Positions 1 through 7,405 of a DNA stretch of 64,000 nt are shown here, one piece after another. Every line of letters begins with the position of its first letter. Position 1 is the first letter of the stretch. The stretch lies in the NCBI RefSeq assembly GCF_016863655.1, contig NZ_BOPH01000132.1, positions 1 through 64,000 of the forward strand, written 5' to 3'. A model generated the notes under the pieces. It worked only from the letters and a program-made list of their open reading frames with translations, did not search any database and had not been told where the DNA came from. Made by a program: the position numbers and the translations under genes. The stretch is from Virgisporangium ochraceum (lineage in GTDB: Bacteria > Actinomycetota > Actinomycetes > Mycobacteriales > Micromonosporaceae).

Positions 1-33
1 CGGCCGGCATGTCACGCATTTCATGGGGGGTTC

Positions 34-50
34 GGGGGGCTCGGCCCCCC
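34..50 (-). terminator. hairpin after aroE
   Basis: A GGGGGGC / GCCCCCC stem with a 3-nt loop sits just beyond the aroE stop codon. It is a plausible intrinsic terminator for the alaS-ruvX-mltG-aroE operon, although no T-tract follows it on the minus strand. Confidence 0.5.
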
Positions 51-58
51 GGGCCGGC

Positions 59-859
59 TCAGCGGTTGAGCAGGGCCGCGCGCATCGGCTCCACCGGCGC
101 TGGGGTGCCGGTGAACAGCTCGAACTGCCGGACTCCCTGCGCCAGCAGCAGGTCGAGGCCGCTGACGATCGGGCACCCGGCCCGCCGGGCCGCCTCGGCC
201 AGCGGCGTCGGCCACGGGTCGTAGACGACGTCGAACACCACGGTCGGCGCGCTCCAGGCGGCCACCGCCAGGGCGTCGGCGCCACCCTTCGGCACGGTGG
301 AGATCACCACGTCGTAGGCGGCCGCGTCGGCGGCGCGTCCCCAGGTCTCGACCGTCATCGGGACGCCGAGCGCGTGCGCGACCGGGCGCAGGTCCTCGCC
401 GGCCTCGGGCCGCCGCACGTACACGGTGACCTCGGCACCGAGGTCGACGGCCGCACCCAGCGCGGCCCGGGCCGTGCCGCCGCCGCCCAGAACGGCCATC
501 CGCGCGGCGCGCTCGGCACCGGCCGTCGTCAGGGCGTCGGTGATGCCGGGCGCGTCGGTGTTGTACGCCGTCCAGCCGTCGGGCCCGCGGACCAGCGTGT
601 TCGCCGCGCCCAGCGCGGTGGCGAGGGGGTCGACCCGGTCGGCGACCTCGAGCGCCACCTCCTTGAGCGGCATCGTCAACGACAGCCCCCGCCACGTCTC
701 GTCGAGGCCCTCGACGAACCCGGCCAGCTCCGCCTCGGCGCAGTCGACGGCGGTGTAGCGCCATCCGTCGAGACCGGCGGCGGTGTACCCGGCGGAGTGC
801 ATCACCGGCGACAGCGAGTGGCTCACCGGCAGACCGAGCACGGCGGCCCGGTTCAGCAC
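59..859 (-). CDS. aroE: shikimate dehydrogenase
   Basis: Cytoplasmic enzyme of aromatic amino acid synthesis that reduces 3-dehydroshikimate to shikimate with NADPH. The predicted 266 residues are the usual family length. Near the N-terminus GLPVSHSLSP supplies the two serines that hold the substrate carboxylate. LTMPLK places the catalytic lysine at about residue 66, its partner aspartate is in YNTDAPG at about 102, and LGGGGTAR near 124 is the nucleotide-binding loop. The frame stays open further upstream, but the GTG at 859 fits best because it overlaps the mltG stop codon (GTGCTGA) and begins directly before the conserved substrate motif. It is the last gene of the alaS-ruvX-mltG-aroE operon. 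Confidence 0.93.
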   Translation of the reverse strand: MLNRAAVLGLPVSHSLSPVMHSAGYTAAGLDGWRYTAVDCAEAELAGFVEGLDETWRGLSLTMPLKEVALEVADRVDPLATALGAANTLVRGPDGWTAYNTDAPGITDALTTAGAERAARMAVLGGGGTARAALGAAVDLGAEVTVYVRRPEAGEDLRPVAHALGVPMTVETWGRAADAAAYDVVISTVPKGGADALAVAAWSAPTVVFDVVYDPWPTPLAEAARRAGCPIVSGLDLLLAQGVRQFELFTGTPAPVEPMRAALLNR

Positions 860-2040
860 AACGCGATGCCGTTCGCGCAGGCCTGCCGGATGTTCCGCTC
901 GTGCTCCTCGTTGGTCACCGCGAACGCCGAGTTGCCGGCCTTGTCGATCGCGACGAAGAACAGCCACTCGCCGACCGGCGGGTCCATCGCGCCCTGCAGG
1001 GCCGCCTCGCCCGGGTTGTTGATCGGCCCGACCGGCAGGCCGAGCCGGCTCTTCGTGTTGTATGGGCTGCTCTTGTCGTCGAGCTCGCTGGCGGTGAGCT
1101 TGCCCGACTCCTTCGGCTGCTTACCGTTGAGCTGGAGCCAGTAGTTCGCCGTGACGTCCATCTCGAGCGGCATGTTCTTCTTGTAGACCCGGTTGTACGC
1201 GACCCGCGACACCTTGCCCAGGTCACCCGGCACGCCGGCCTCGGCCTGCGACAGCGACGCCACGATCAGAGCCTCGAACGGGCTGATCTTGCGTTCGGCC
1301 TGCACCCGCTCGACGAACTTGAGCTTGGTGGCGACGTCGAGGAAGTGGGTCACCATCTCGGTGAGGATCTCCTTGGGCGTGACCCCGGGGTTGAACTCGT
1401 ACGTCTGCGGATACAGGAAGCCCTCGATGCTGACCTTGACTTCCTTTTTGTCGGGCCGGTTGAACCAGAAGTCGGGAACGCCCAGCGCCTTAGGGTCCTT
1501 CGCCGCCTCCTGGAACTCGGCCAGCGGCAGGTTGGTGGCCTTCGCCACGATGGCCAGCGTGTCGATGACCGTCTTGCCCTCGGGCACCGTGAACTTCAAC
1601 AGCTGCCGGCTCTGGTCGCGGTCGAGCAGCAGGAGGACCGCGTCGGCGGCGCGCATCTGCTTGCGCAGCTTGTAGACGCCCGGCTGGATCTCCTTGCTGC
1701 GCGGGTTGTCCTTGGCCGCCTCGACGAACGCCTTCTGGCTCTTCACCACGTCGAGCTCTTCGAGCTTCGCGCCGATGTCGGTCGCCGACTGGCCCTCGAA
1801 GATCTGGACCTGGACCTCGCCGGAGCCGCCGGAGTTGTAGTCGGGCGCGTCGAACAGGCCCGAAAGCTTGTTGAAGCCGAACCAGACGCCACCGACGCCG
1901 CACCCGAGAATCGCCACCACCACGATCAGCGCGATCGCGGTCTTCCCGCCGCCCGCGGCCCGGGGACGCCGACGGTGCCGGCCCCGTTCGCCGTCGCCCT
2001 CGCCCTCGTCGAAGGACAACCCGAGGTCGTCATTCCTCAC
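853..2040 (-). CDS. mltG: endolytic murein transglycosylase MltG
   Basis: Membrane-anchored lytic transglycosylase that cleaves nascent peptidoglycan strands and is thought to set glycan chain length. The 395 residues comprise an acidic then arginine-rich cytoplasmic tail, one membrane helix at about 34-56, a LysM-like region and the YceG/MltG catalytic domain. The conserved catalytic glutamate appears to be the one in SLSQAEAG, near residue 267. The family signatures EGFLYPQTYEF and GLPVGPINNPG are intact. It starts at a GTG that overlaps the ruvX stop (GTGA), so the two genes are probably translationally coupled. Confidence 0.92.
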   Translation of the reverse strand: MRNDDLGLSFDEGEGDGERGRHRRRPRAAGGGKTAIALIVVVAILGCGVGGVWFGFNKLSGLFDAPDYNSGGSGEVQVQIFEGQSATDIGAKLEELDVVKSQKAFVEAAKDNPRSKEIQPGVYKLRKQMRAADAVLLLLDRDQSRQLLKFTVPEGKTVIDTLAIVAKATNLPLAEFQEAAKDPKALGVPDFWFNRPDKKEVKVSIEGFLYPQTYEFNPGVTPKEILTEMVTHFLDVATKLKFVERVQAERKISPFEALIVASLSQAEAGVPGDLGKVSRVAYNRVYKKNMPLEMDVTANYWLQLNGKQPKESGKLTASELDDKSSPYNTKSRLGLPVGPINNPGEAALQGAMDPPVGEWLFFVAIDKAGNSAFAVTNEEHERNIRQACANGIALC

Positions 2041-2492
2041 GTTCGCCTCCGCTGCGCATCAAGCCAGCCCTGCAGAATCTCGACCGCGGCTGCCTGATCG
2101 ACCACCGCCCGTTGCTTCTTCCCACGGACGCCACGCTCACGCAGCCTACGCGTCGCCACCACTGTAGACATGCGCTCATCGACGAAACGGACGGGTACCG
2201 GTTCGAGGACCGTCGCTAGGCGGTCCGCGTATTCCCTGGTCAGGGCCGCGGCGCGCTGCTCGGATCCGGACAGTGAGACAGGAATGCCAACGATGACCTC
2301 GACTGCCTCGAGTTCCTTAACCAGGCCTGAAATCTCAGACATGTCACTGGGTACCTGGTCGGGCTCGACCTTCGTGGCGCGCGGCACGGTGCAGACCGGG
2401 GTGGCCAGGATCCCGTCCGGATCACACCTGGCCACCCCGATGCGAACGGTGCCCACGTCGATACCGACGCGTACACCGCGTAAGAAGCTCAC
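2037..2492 (-). CDS. ruvX: RuvX/YqgF Holliday junction resolvase-like nuclease
   Basis: RNase H-fold protein of 151 residues from the YqgF family, annotated as a putative Holliday junction resolvase and linked to 16S rRNA 5' end processing in Escherichia coli. The N-terminal GIDVGTVRIGVA carries the first metal-binding aspartate, VRFVDERMST holds the central acidic residue, and the C-terminal VDQAAAVEIL segment matches the last one. Its GTG start overlaps the alaS stop by four bases and its own stop overlaps the mltG start. This alaS-ruvX-mltG-aroE order is standard for actinobacteria. Confidence 0.92.
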   Translation of the reverse strand: MSFLRGVRVGIDVGTVRIGVARCDPDGILATPVCTVPRATKVEPDQVPSDMSEISGLVKELEAVEVIVGIPVSLSGSEQRAAALTREYADRLATVLEPVPVRFVDERMSTVVATRRLRERGVRGKKQRAVVDQAAAVEILQGWLDAQRRRT

Positions 2493-5170
2493 GCCTGAGC
2501 GACCGCCTTCTCGACGGCGGCCAGGAGGTTCGTCGACTCGGCCGCCGGCACGCCGCCGCCCTGGGCCAGGTCGGGGCTGCCGCCACCGCGCCCGGACAGG
2601 GCGCCCTTGACCAGGTCGGAGGCGGAGATCCCGCGCTCGCGCGCCGGCGGGTTGACGGCCACGACCAGCGACGCCTTGCCACCCGCCTTCGCGGTGACCG
2701 CGACGACCGCCGGACGGTTCGCCAGCTTGCCGCGGATCTCCTGGGCCAGCGTGCGCACGTCGTTGCCGCCGGCGCCCTCGGGGGCCTCGACGCCCACGTA
2801 GGCGACGCCGTTGATGTCACGCGCCTGGTCGGCGAGGCCGGCGGTACCGGCGAGCACCAGCTGGGCCTTGAGCTTCTCCAACTCCTTCTCGGCGTCGCGG
2901 AGCTGGGTGATCGTGTTCTCCACCCGGTCGCCGACCTGGTCGAGCGGCACCCGGTACAGCTCGGCCAGCCTGCTCACGAGCAGGTGCTCCTTGGCCAGGA
3001 AGTCGAACGCGTCGATGCCGACGAGCGCCTCGACGCGGCGCACGCCCGAGCCGATCGACGCCTCGTGCAGGATCTTCACCAGACCCAGTTGACCACTGCG
3101 GGCGGCGTGCGTGCCACCGCACAGCTCGCGGGCGTAGTCGCCGACCTCGACGACCCGCACCTCGTCGCCGTACTTCTCGCCGAACAGGGCCATCGCGCCG
3201 ATCTTGCGCGCCTCGGCCTGGCTCGTGATGAACCAGCGCACCTCGAGGTCGTCCATCAGGACCTCGTTGACCTGCTGCTCGACGTCGCGCAGCACCGAAC
3301 CCTGCACCGCCTGCGGCGTGTTGAAGTCGAACCGCAGCCGGCCCGGCGCGTTCAGCGAACCGGCCTGCGTGGCCGACTCGCCCAGGAAGTTGCGCATCGT
3401 CTGGTGCACCAGGTGGGTGGCGGTGTGCGACCGCGAGATCGCGCGCCGGCGCGTCACGTCGATCTCGGCCAGCGCCGGAAGACCCGGACGGATCTCGCCC
3501 TGCGTCACGACACCCTTGTGGACGATCAGGCCGGGCAGCGGCTGCTGCACGTCCTTCACCTCGACCACCCCACCGTCGACGGTGATCGTTCCGGTGTCGG
3601 GCTGCTGGCCGCCGCCCTCGGCGTAGAACGGGGTGACGTCGAGGACGATCTCGACCTGCTCGCCCTCACCGGCCGCCTGCAGGTTCGCGCCGGTGGGCGC
3701 GAGCACCGCGCGCACCGTGGTCTCGCGGCGCAGCTCCTGGTAGCCGGTGAACTCGATCGCGCCGCCGGAGTCGAGCGCGGTGCGGTAGGCGGACAGGTCG
3801 GCGTGGCCGGTCTTGCGCTGCTGCGCGTCGGCCTTGGCCCGGGCGCGCTGCTCGGCCATCAGCGACCGGAAGCCCTCGGTGTCGACCGTCAGGCCGGCCT
3901 CCTGGGCGATCTCCAGCGTGAGGTCGATCGGGAAGCCGAACGTGTCGTGCAGCTGGAACGCCTTGTCGCCGGTGAGCGCGGGCTTGCCGGCCTTGCGGGT
4001 CTCGGCGATCGCGGTGTCGAGGATCGTCGTGCCCTGCCGCAGCGTGGCGAGGAACGCCTCCTCCTCGGCGTAGGCGTACGACGCGATGCGGTCGAACTCC
4101 TCGGCGACCTCGGGGTACGACGGCGACATGCAGTCGCGGGCGACCGGCAGCAGCTCCGGCAGTGCCGGCTCCTGCCAGCCCAGCAGCCGGATCGCGCGGA
4201 TGGCCCGTCGCATGATGCGGCGCAGCACGTAGCCGCGGCCGTCGTTGGCCGGCGTCACGCCGTCACCGATGATCATCAACGCGGTGCGGACGTGGTCGGC
4301 GATCACCCGCAGGCGGACGTCGTCGGGGTGGCTCTCGGTGGCCGCGTGGCCGCTCTTCGCGCCGTACGTTCTGCCGGTCATCTCCGCGGCGCGGGCGAGC
4401 ACCGGGCGGACCTCGTCGATCTCGTACATGTTGTCGACGCCCTGCAGCAGCGCCGCGACCCGCTCCAGGCCCATGCCGGTGTCGATGTTCTTCGCCGGCA
4501 GCTCACCGAGGATCGGGAAGTCCTCCTTGCCCGATCCGGGACCGCGGAGGTTCTGCATGAACACGAGGTTCCAGAACTCCATGTACCGGTCCTCGTCGAC
4601 CTCCGGGCCACCGCCCGGGCCGTACGTGGGGCCGCGGTCGAGGTACAGCTCGGAGCACGGGCCGCACGGCCCGGGGATACCCATCGACCAGAAGTTGTCG
4701 GCCTTGCCGCGGCGCACGATGCGCTCCTTCGGCAGGCCGATCACCCGGTGCCAGATGTCGATGGCCTCGTCGTCGTCGAGGTAGACGGTCGCCCAGATGC
4801 GGTCGCCGTCGAGGCCGTAGCCGCCCTGCTCGACCGGGTTCGTCGACAGCTCCCAGGCGAGCTTGATCGCGCCTTCCTTGAAGTAGTCGCCGAACGAGAA
4901 GTTGCCGTTCATCTGGAAGAACGTGCCGTGGCGGCTGGTCTTGCCGACCTCGTCGATGTCGGGGGTGCGCAGACACTTCTGGACGCTCACCGCGCGGTCG
5001 AACGGCGGCGTGCGCTGGCCGAGGAAGTACGGGACGAACTGGACCATGCCGGCGTTGATGAACAGCAGGTTCGGATCGTCGATCGCCGGCAGCGGGGCAC
5101 TCGGGACGACGGTGTGGCCGTTCGCCTCGAAGTGCGCCAGGAAACGCCGGCGGATCTCCGCTGTCTTCAT
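2489..5170 (-). CDS. alaS: alanine--tRNA ligase
   Basis: Class II aminoacyl-tRNA synthetase charging tRNA-Ala. The 893 residues follow the full architecture: aminoacylation core near the N-terminus (RRRFLAHFEANGH, then class II motif 2 around SRHGTFFQMNGNFSFGDYFK), the tRNA-recognition domain, the editing domain with the metal ligands SHTATHLVH and CGGTHA, and the C-Ala domain. I chose the ATG at 5170, not an upstream in-frame start, because a GGAGGAAAG ribosome site precedes it at normal spacing and the protein begins MKTAEIRRRF as is usual. A TnpB element begins about 80 bp upstream, so its promoter may lie in a shortened leader. Confidence 0.96.
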   Translation of the reverse strand: MKTAEIRRRFLAHFEANGHTVVPSAPLPAIDDPNLLFINAGMVQFVPYFLGQRTPPFDRAVSVQKCLRTPDIDEVGKTSRHGTFFQMNGNFSFGDYFKEGAIKLAWELSTNPVEQGGYGLDGDRIWATVYLDDDEAIDIWHRVIGLPKERIVRRGKADNFWSMGIPGPCGPCSELYLDRGPTYGPGGGPEVDEDRYMEFWNLVFMQNLRGPGSGKEDFPILGELPAKNIDTGMGLERVAALLQGVDNMYEIDEVRPVLARAAEMTGRTYGAKSGHAATESHPDDVRLRVIADHVRTALMIIGDGVTPANDGRGYVLRRIMRRAIRAIRLLGWQEPALPELLPVARDCMSPSYPEVAEEFDRIASYAYAEEEAFLATLRQGTTILDTAIAETRKAGKPALTGDKAFQLHDTFGFPIDLTLEIAQEAGLTVDTEGFRSLMAEQRARAKADAQQRKTGHADLSAYRTALDSGGAIEFTGYQELRRETTVRAVLAPTGANLQAAGEGEQVEIVLDVTPFYAEGGGQQPDTGTITVDGGVVEVKDVQQPLPGLIVHKGVVTQGEIRPGLPALAEIDVTRRRAISRSHTATHLVHQTMRNFLGESATQAGSLNAPGRLRFDFNTPQAVQGSVLRDVEQQVNEVLMDDLEVRWFITSQAEARKIGAMALFGEKYGDEVRVVEVGDYARELCGGTHAARSGQLGLVKILHEASIGSGVRRVEALVGIDAFDFLAKEHLLVSRLAELYRVPLDQVGDRVENTITQLRDAEKELEKLKAQLVLAGTAGLADQARDINGVAYVGVEAPEGAGGNDVRTLAQEIRGKLANRPAVVAVTAKAGGKASLVVAVNPPARERGISASDLVKGALSGRGGGSPDLAQGGGVPAAESTNLLAAVEKAVAQA

Positions 5171-5280
5171 CGTGTCTTTCCTCCGTGGAGACCCCCGGCT
5201 GCGGCCGTGGGGAGGAAGCGGGGGCGACCGTGCGGCGCGCCACCACAATAGTTATCGATCGGTTGCGTAGTTTGTGAGCC

Positions 5281-6501
5281 GTGGGCCGACGGGTGAAGCG
5301 GGCATTCCGATACCGCTTCTACCCGACAGCTTCTCAAGCGGCCGAGTTGGCGCGGACGTTCGGGTGTGTTCGCAAGGTCTACAACCTGGCGGTGGTCGCA
5401 CGTACCGAGGCGTGGAAACTGCGGCAGGAGCATGTCAACTACAGCGCCACCAGCGCCATGTTGACCGCTTGGAAGAAGACCGAGGAACTTGCGTTCCCCA
5501 AACAGGTGTCGTCGGTTCCGCTTCAGCAGACGCTGCGGCACCTGCAGTGCGCGTTCACCAGTTTTTTCGCCAAGCGGGCGAGGTATCCGACATTCAAGAG
5601 CAGGAAGAGATCGCGCCGGTCGGCCGAGTACACGACCAGCGGTTTTCGCTACCGCGACGGCACCCTGACTCTGGCCAAGATGGCCGAACCCCTCGCCGTC
5701 GTGTGGTCGAGGCCCCTGCCCGAGGGCGCGTCCCCGTCGACGGTCACCGTTTCGCAGGATGCGGCGGGCCGTTGGTTCGTTTCGCTGCTGTGCGACGACG
5801 TGATCGAGGAGACCGTCGCGCCGAACGCGGCGGTCGGAATCGATGCGGGGCTCGAGAACCTGCTCACCATGTCGACCGGCGAGAAGATCATCAACCTGCG
5901 GCACGAGCGGCGTGACCGGATCCGGCTTGCCCGACTCCAGCGCAGCCTCGCCCGCAAAGAGAAGGGCTCGGCCAACCGGACCAAGGCTCGGCTGAAGGTT
6001 GCCCGGATTCATGCCCGGATCGTTGACCGGCGGCGAGATCACCTGCACAAGTTGACGACTCGTCTCGTTCGTGACAACCAAACGATCGTGATCGAAGACC
6101 TGACCGTGCGCAATATGATCAAGAACCGTAGCCTCGCCCGTGCCATCTCCGACGCGGCGTGGCAGCAGTTCCGCACGCTGCTGGAGTACAAGGCCGACTG
6201 GCATGGCCGGACGGTGATCGCGGTGGACCGGTGGTTCCCGTCGACCAAGTTGTGCTCGGCCTGCGGCGCGGTCGTGGAGAAGTTGCCGCTCAACGTGCGC
6301 ACGTGGACGTGCCGGTGCGGCACCACGCACTGCCGCGACGTCAACGCGGCACGCAACATCCTCGCCGAGGGGCTCTCGGTGGCTGCCTGTGGAGGCGGTG
6401 TAAGACCCCAACGGGAGTACTCCCGCGCGGGGCAACCGCCAGCGAAGCAGGAAACCCAGCGGGTGACCGCTGGAATCCCCCGGTTCCAGACAACGGGATG
6501 A
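5281..6501 (+). CDS. tnpB: TnpB RNA-guided endonuclease (transposon-encoded)
   Basis: TnpB family protein, ancestor of Cas12, which in studied members cuts DNA under guidance of an omega RNA made from the element's right end. The 406 residues include the N-terminal helix-turn-helix region (RAFRYRFYPT), a central domain, and a split RuvC domain with its acidic triad intact: D188 in GIDAGL, E272 in IVIEDL and D353 in CRDVNAARNI. A zinc ribbon uses CSAC at 325-328 and CRC at 344-346. HCRD replaces the common HDRD. A disordered tail of about 40 residues is encoded within the predicted omega RNA. The start could instead be the GTG at 5293, giving VKRAFRYRFYPT. Confidence 0.9.
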   Translation: MGRRVKRAFRYRFYPTASQAAELARTFGCVRKVYNLAVVARTEAWKLRQEHVNYSATSAMLTAWKKTEELAFPKQVSSVPLQQTLRHLQCAFTSFFAKRARYPTFKSRKRSRRSAEYTTSGFRYRDGTLTLAKMAEPLAVVWSRPLPEGASPSTVTVSQDAAGRWFVSLLCDDVIEETVAPNAAVGIDAGLENLLTMSTGEKIINLRHERRDRIRLARLQRSLARKEKGSANRTKARLKVARIHARIVDRRRDHLHKLTTRLVRDNQTIVIEDLTVRNMIKNRSLARAISDAAWQQFRTLLEYKADWHGRTVIAVDRWFPSTKLCSACGAVVEKLPLNVRTWTCRCGTTHCRDVNAARNILAEGLSVAACGGGVRPQREYSRAGQPPAKQETQRVTAGIPRFQTTG

Positions 6502-6507
6502 AGTCAA
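6394..6507 (+). ncRNA. candidate omega RNA (reRNA) scaffold at the TnpB right end
   Basis: The 3' end of tnpB folds into a chain of hairpins. An outer GGCGGT (6394) / ACCGCC (6435) stem encloses CCCC/GGGG and the palindrome GGGAGTACTCCC (6413-6424). Next come a CCAGCGG / CCGCTGG hairpin with a GTGA loop (6456-6473) and a CCCGGTT / AACGGG hairpin near the end. This layout matches the scaffold part of known omega RNAs, with the guide read from the bases just outside the element, here from 6508 onward. The 5' end is a guess; transcription was not assessed. Confidence 0.6.
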
Positions 6508-6773
6508 CGGTAGTCGATGCCCTTCTCCGGATGCAGGTCCTCGTCCAGGGTCAGGTTCTCGTCGAAGGCCGAGCGGATCTCTTCCTCGCGCTCGGCCATC
6601 GCGTCCCGGACGTCATCCACAAAGGTACGGACCGACTCCAGCACACCCACAGCGCCCTGCTGGACCGAGCCGGCGATCCCCTGCGGGGTGAAGGCCTGCG
6701 CCTTCTTCGTGACCGCACGGAAGACGAGAGCACCAACGGCGAGCCCGATGCCGAGCCAGAGCAGGCGACGCAT
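6504..6773 (-). CDS. DUF6167-type small membrane protein
   Basis: Small protein of 89 residues with an N-terminal membrane helix (LLWLGIGLAVGALVFRAV) and a charged, probably helical cytoplasmic tail rich in E and R (DVRDAMAEREEEIRSAFDE). It resembles the actinobacterial DUF6167 family found beside a DUF948 gene and alaS; function unknown. A GAGGAG ribosome site precedes its ATG. Its stop codon TGA is the complement of bases inside the terminal TCAA of the TnpB element, so the insertion may have supplied the stop and trimmed or altered the original C-terminus. Confidence 0.75.
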   Translation of the reverse strand: MRRLLWLGIGLAVGALVFRAVTKKAQAFTPQGIAGSVQQGAVGVLESVRTFVDDVRDAMAEREEEIRSAFDENLTLDEDLHPEKGIDYR

Positions 6774-6843
6774 TCTTCTATCTCCTCGGATTGTGGCGAA
6801 GCTTCACGGCGCCGGCCGTGTTCACGCGCGTCACCTATGGTCT

Positions 6844-7296
6844 TTACGCGCGACGGGCCTTGCGCTGACGACGGAGCTCGCTGCGGACGGCCTTGTCCTC
6901 GTCGGCCTGGCGGCGGTTCGCGGCGGCCTTGCGCACGCCGTAGCCGAGCGCGGCGACCTTGACCAGCGGGTTCGCCGCCGCGGCACTGACCACAGTGGAC
7001 AGGTTCGCGACGTTCGTGCTGATGTGCTGGACGTTGTTGGTGATCGCGTCGAGGCGGGCCAGCTGCAGGTTCACGCCGTCGAGCGACGTGTGCACCTGGC
7101 CGAGGGCGGTGTTGACGTTGCCGATCGTGCCGTTCACCTGGGTCAGGAGCGGTCCGGTCTGGTCGGCGACGTCGCTGAGCGCCCGCGTGGCCGCGTCGAC
7201 GGTGTGCCGCAGCTTCAGGATCGGCAGGGCCAACGCCACCACGAGAACGGCGAATGCGATTGCGGCGACGAGCCCCGCGACCTCCAACGGTGACAC
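6844..7296 (-). CDS. DUF948 domain-containing membrane protein
   Basis: A 150-residue protein with an N-terminal membrane helix (residues about 5-28, VAGLVAAIAFAVLVVALALPI) and then a long amphipathic region of repeated T/N/V/L heptads that reads as a coiled coil, ending in a strongly basic tail. This matches DUF948, a family usually placed upstream of alaS in actinobacteria. It is probably the first gene of the unit that once ran directly into DUF6167 and alaS. It starts at a GTG with GGGGAG just upstream. Molecular role unknown. Confidence 0.82.
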   Translation of the reverse strand: MSPLEVAGLVAAIAFAVLVVALALPILKLRHTVDAATRALSDVADQTGPLLTQVNGTIGNVNTALGQVHTSLDGVNLQLARLDAITNNVQHISTNVANLSTVVSAAAANPLVKVAALGYGVRKAAANRRQADEDKAVRSELRRQRKARRA

Positions 7297-7405
7297 GGCA
7301 CTCCCCTTTCCTCGTGTTTCCCCGTGGTCAACGTGGAGACCCTACCGTCCGTAGTGGACATTCGCCTTCCGGGACGGGTGTGTCGTCGGCATTGGGCGCT
7401 TTGGG

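Larger units (their letters stand above)
5252..6507 (+). mobile_element. solo TnpB element (IS200/IS605 family, no tnpA)
   Basis: A single-gene insertion carrying tnpB only. The right end is recognisable: paired hairpins followed by TCAA at 6504-6507, the type of terminal tetranucleotide at which IS605-group elements are cut. The left boundary is less certain. TTAT at 5252-5255 is a candidate target/TAM, with the element starting just after it. No Y1 transposase gene is present, so movement would need TnpA in trans. It lies between alaS and the DUF6167 gene, which are normally neighbours, and is read against them. Confidence 0.75.

Noticed and set aside
2984..5251. 755-codon open frame on the plus strand opposite alaS
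   Set aside because: Arg/Leu/Asp-rich composition with no motif; it is the mirror of a high-GC gene whose reverse frame rarely meets a stop.
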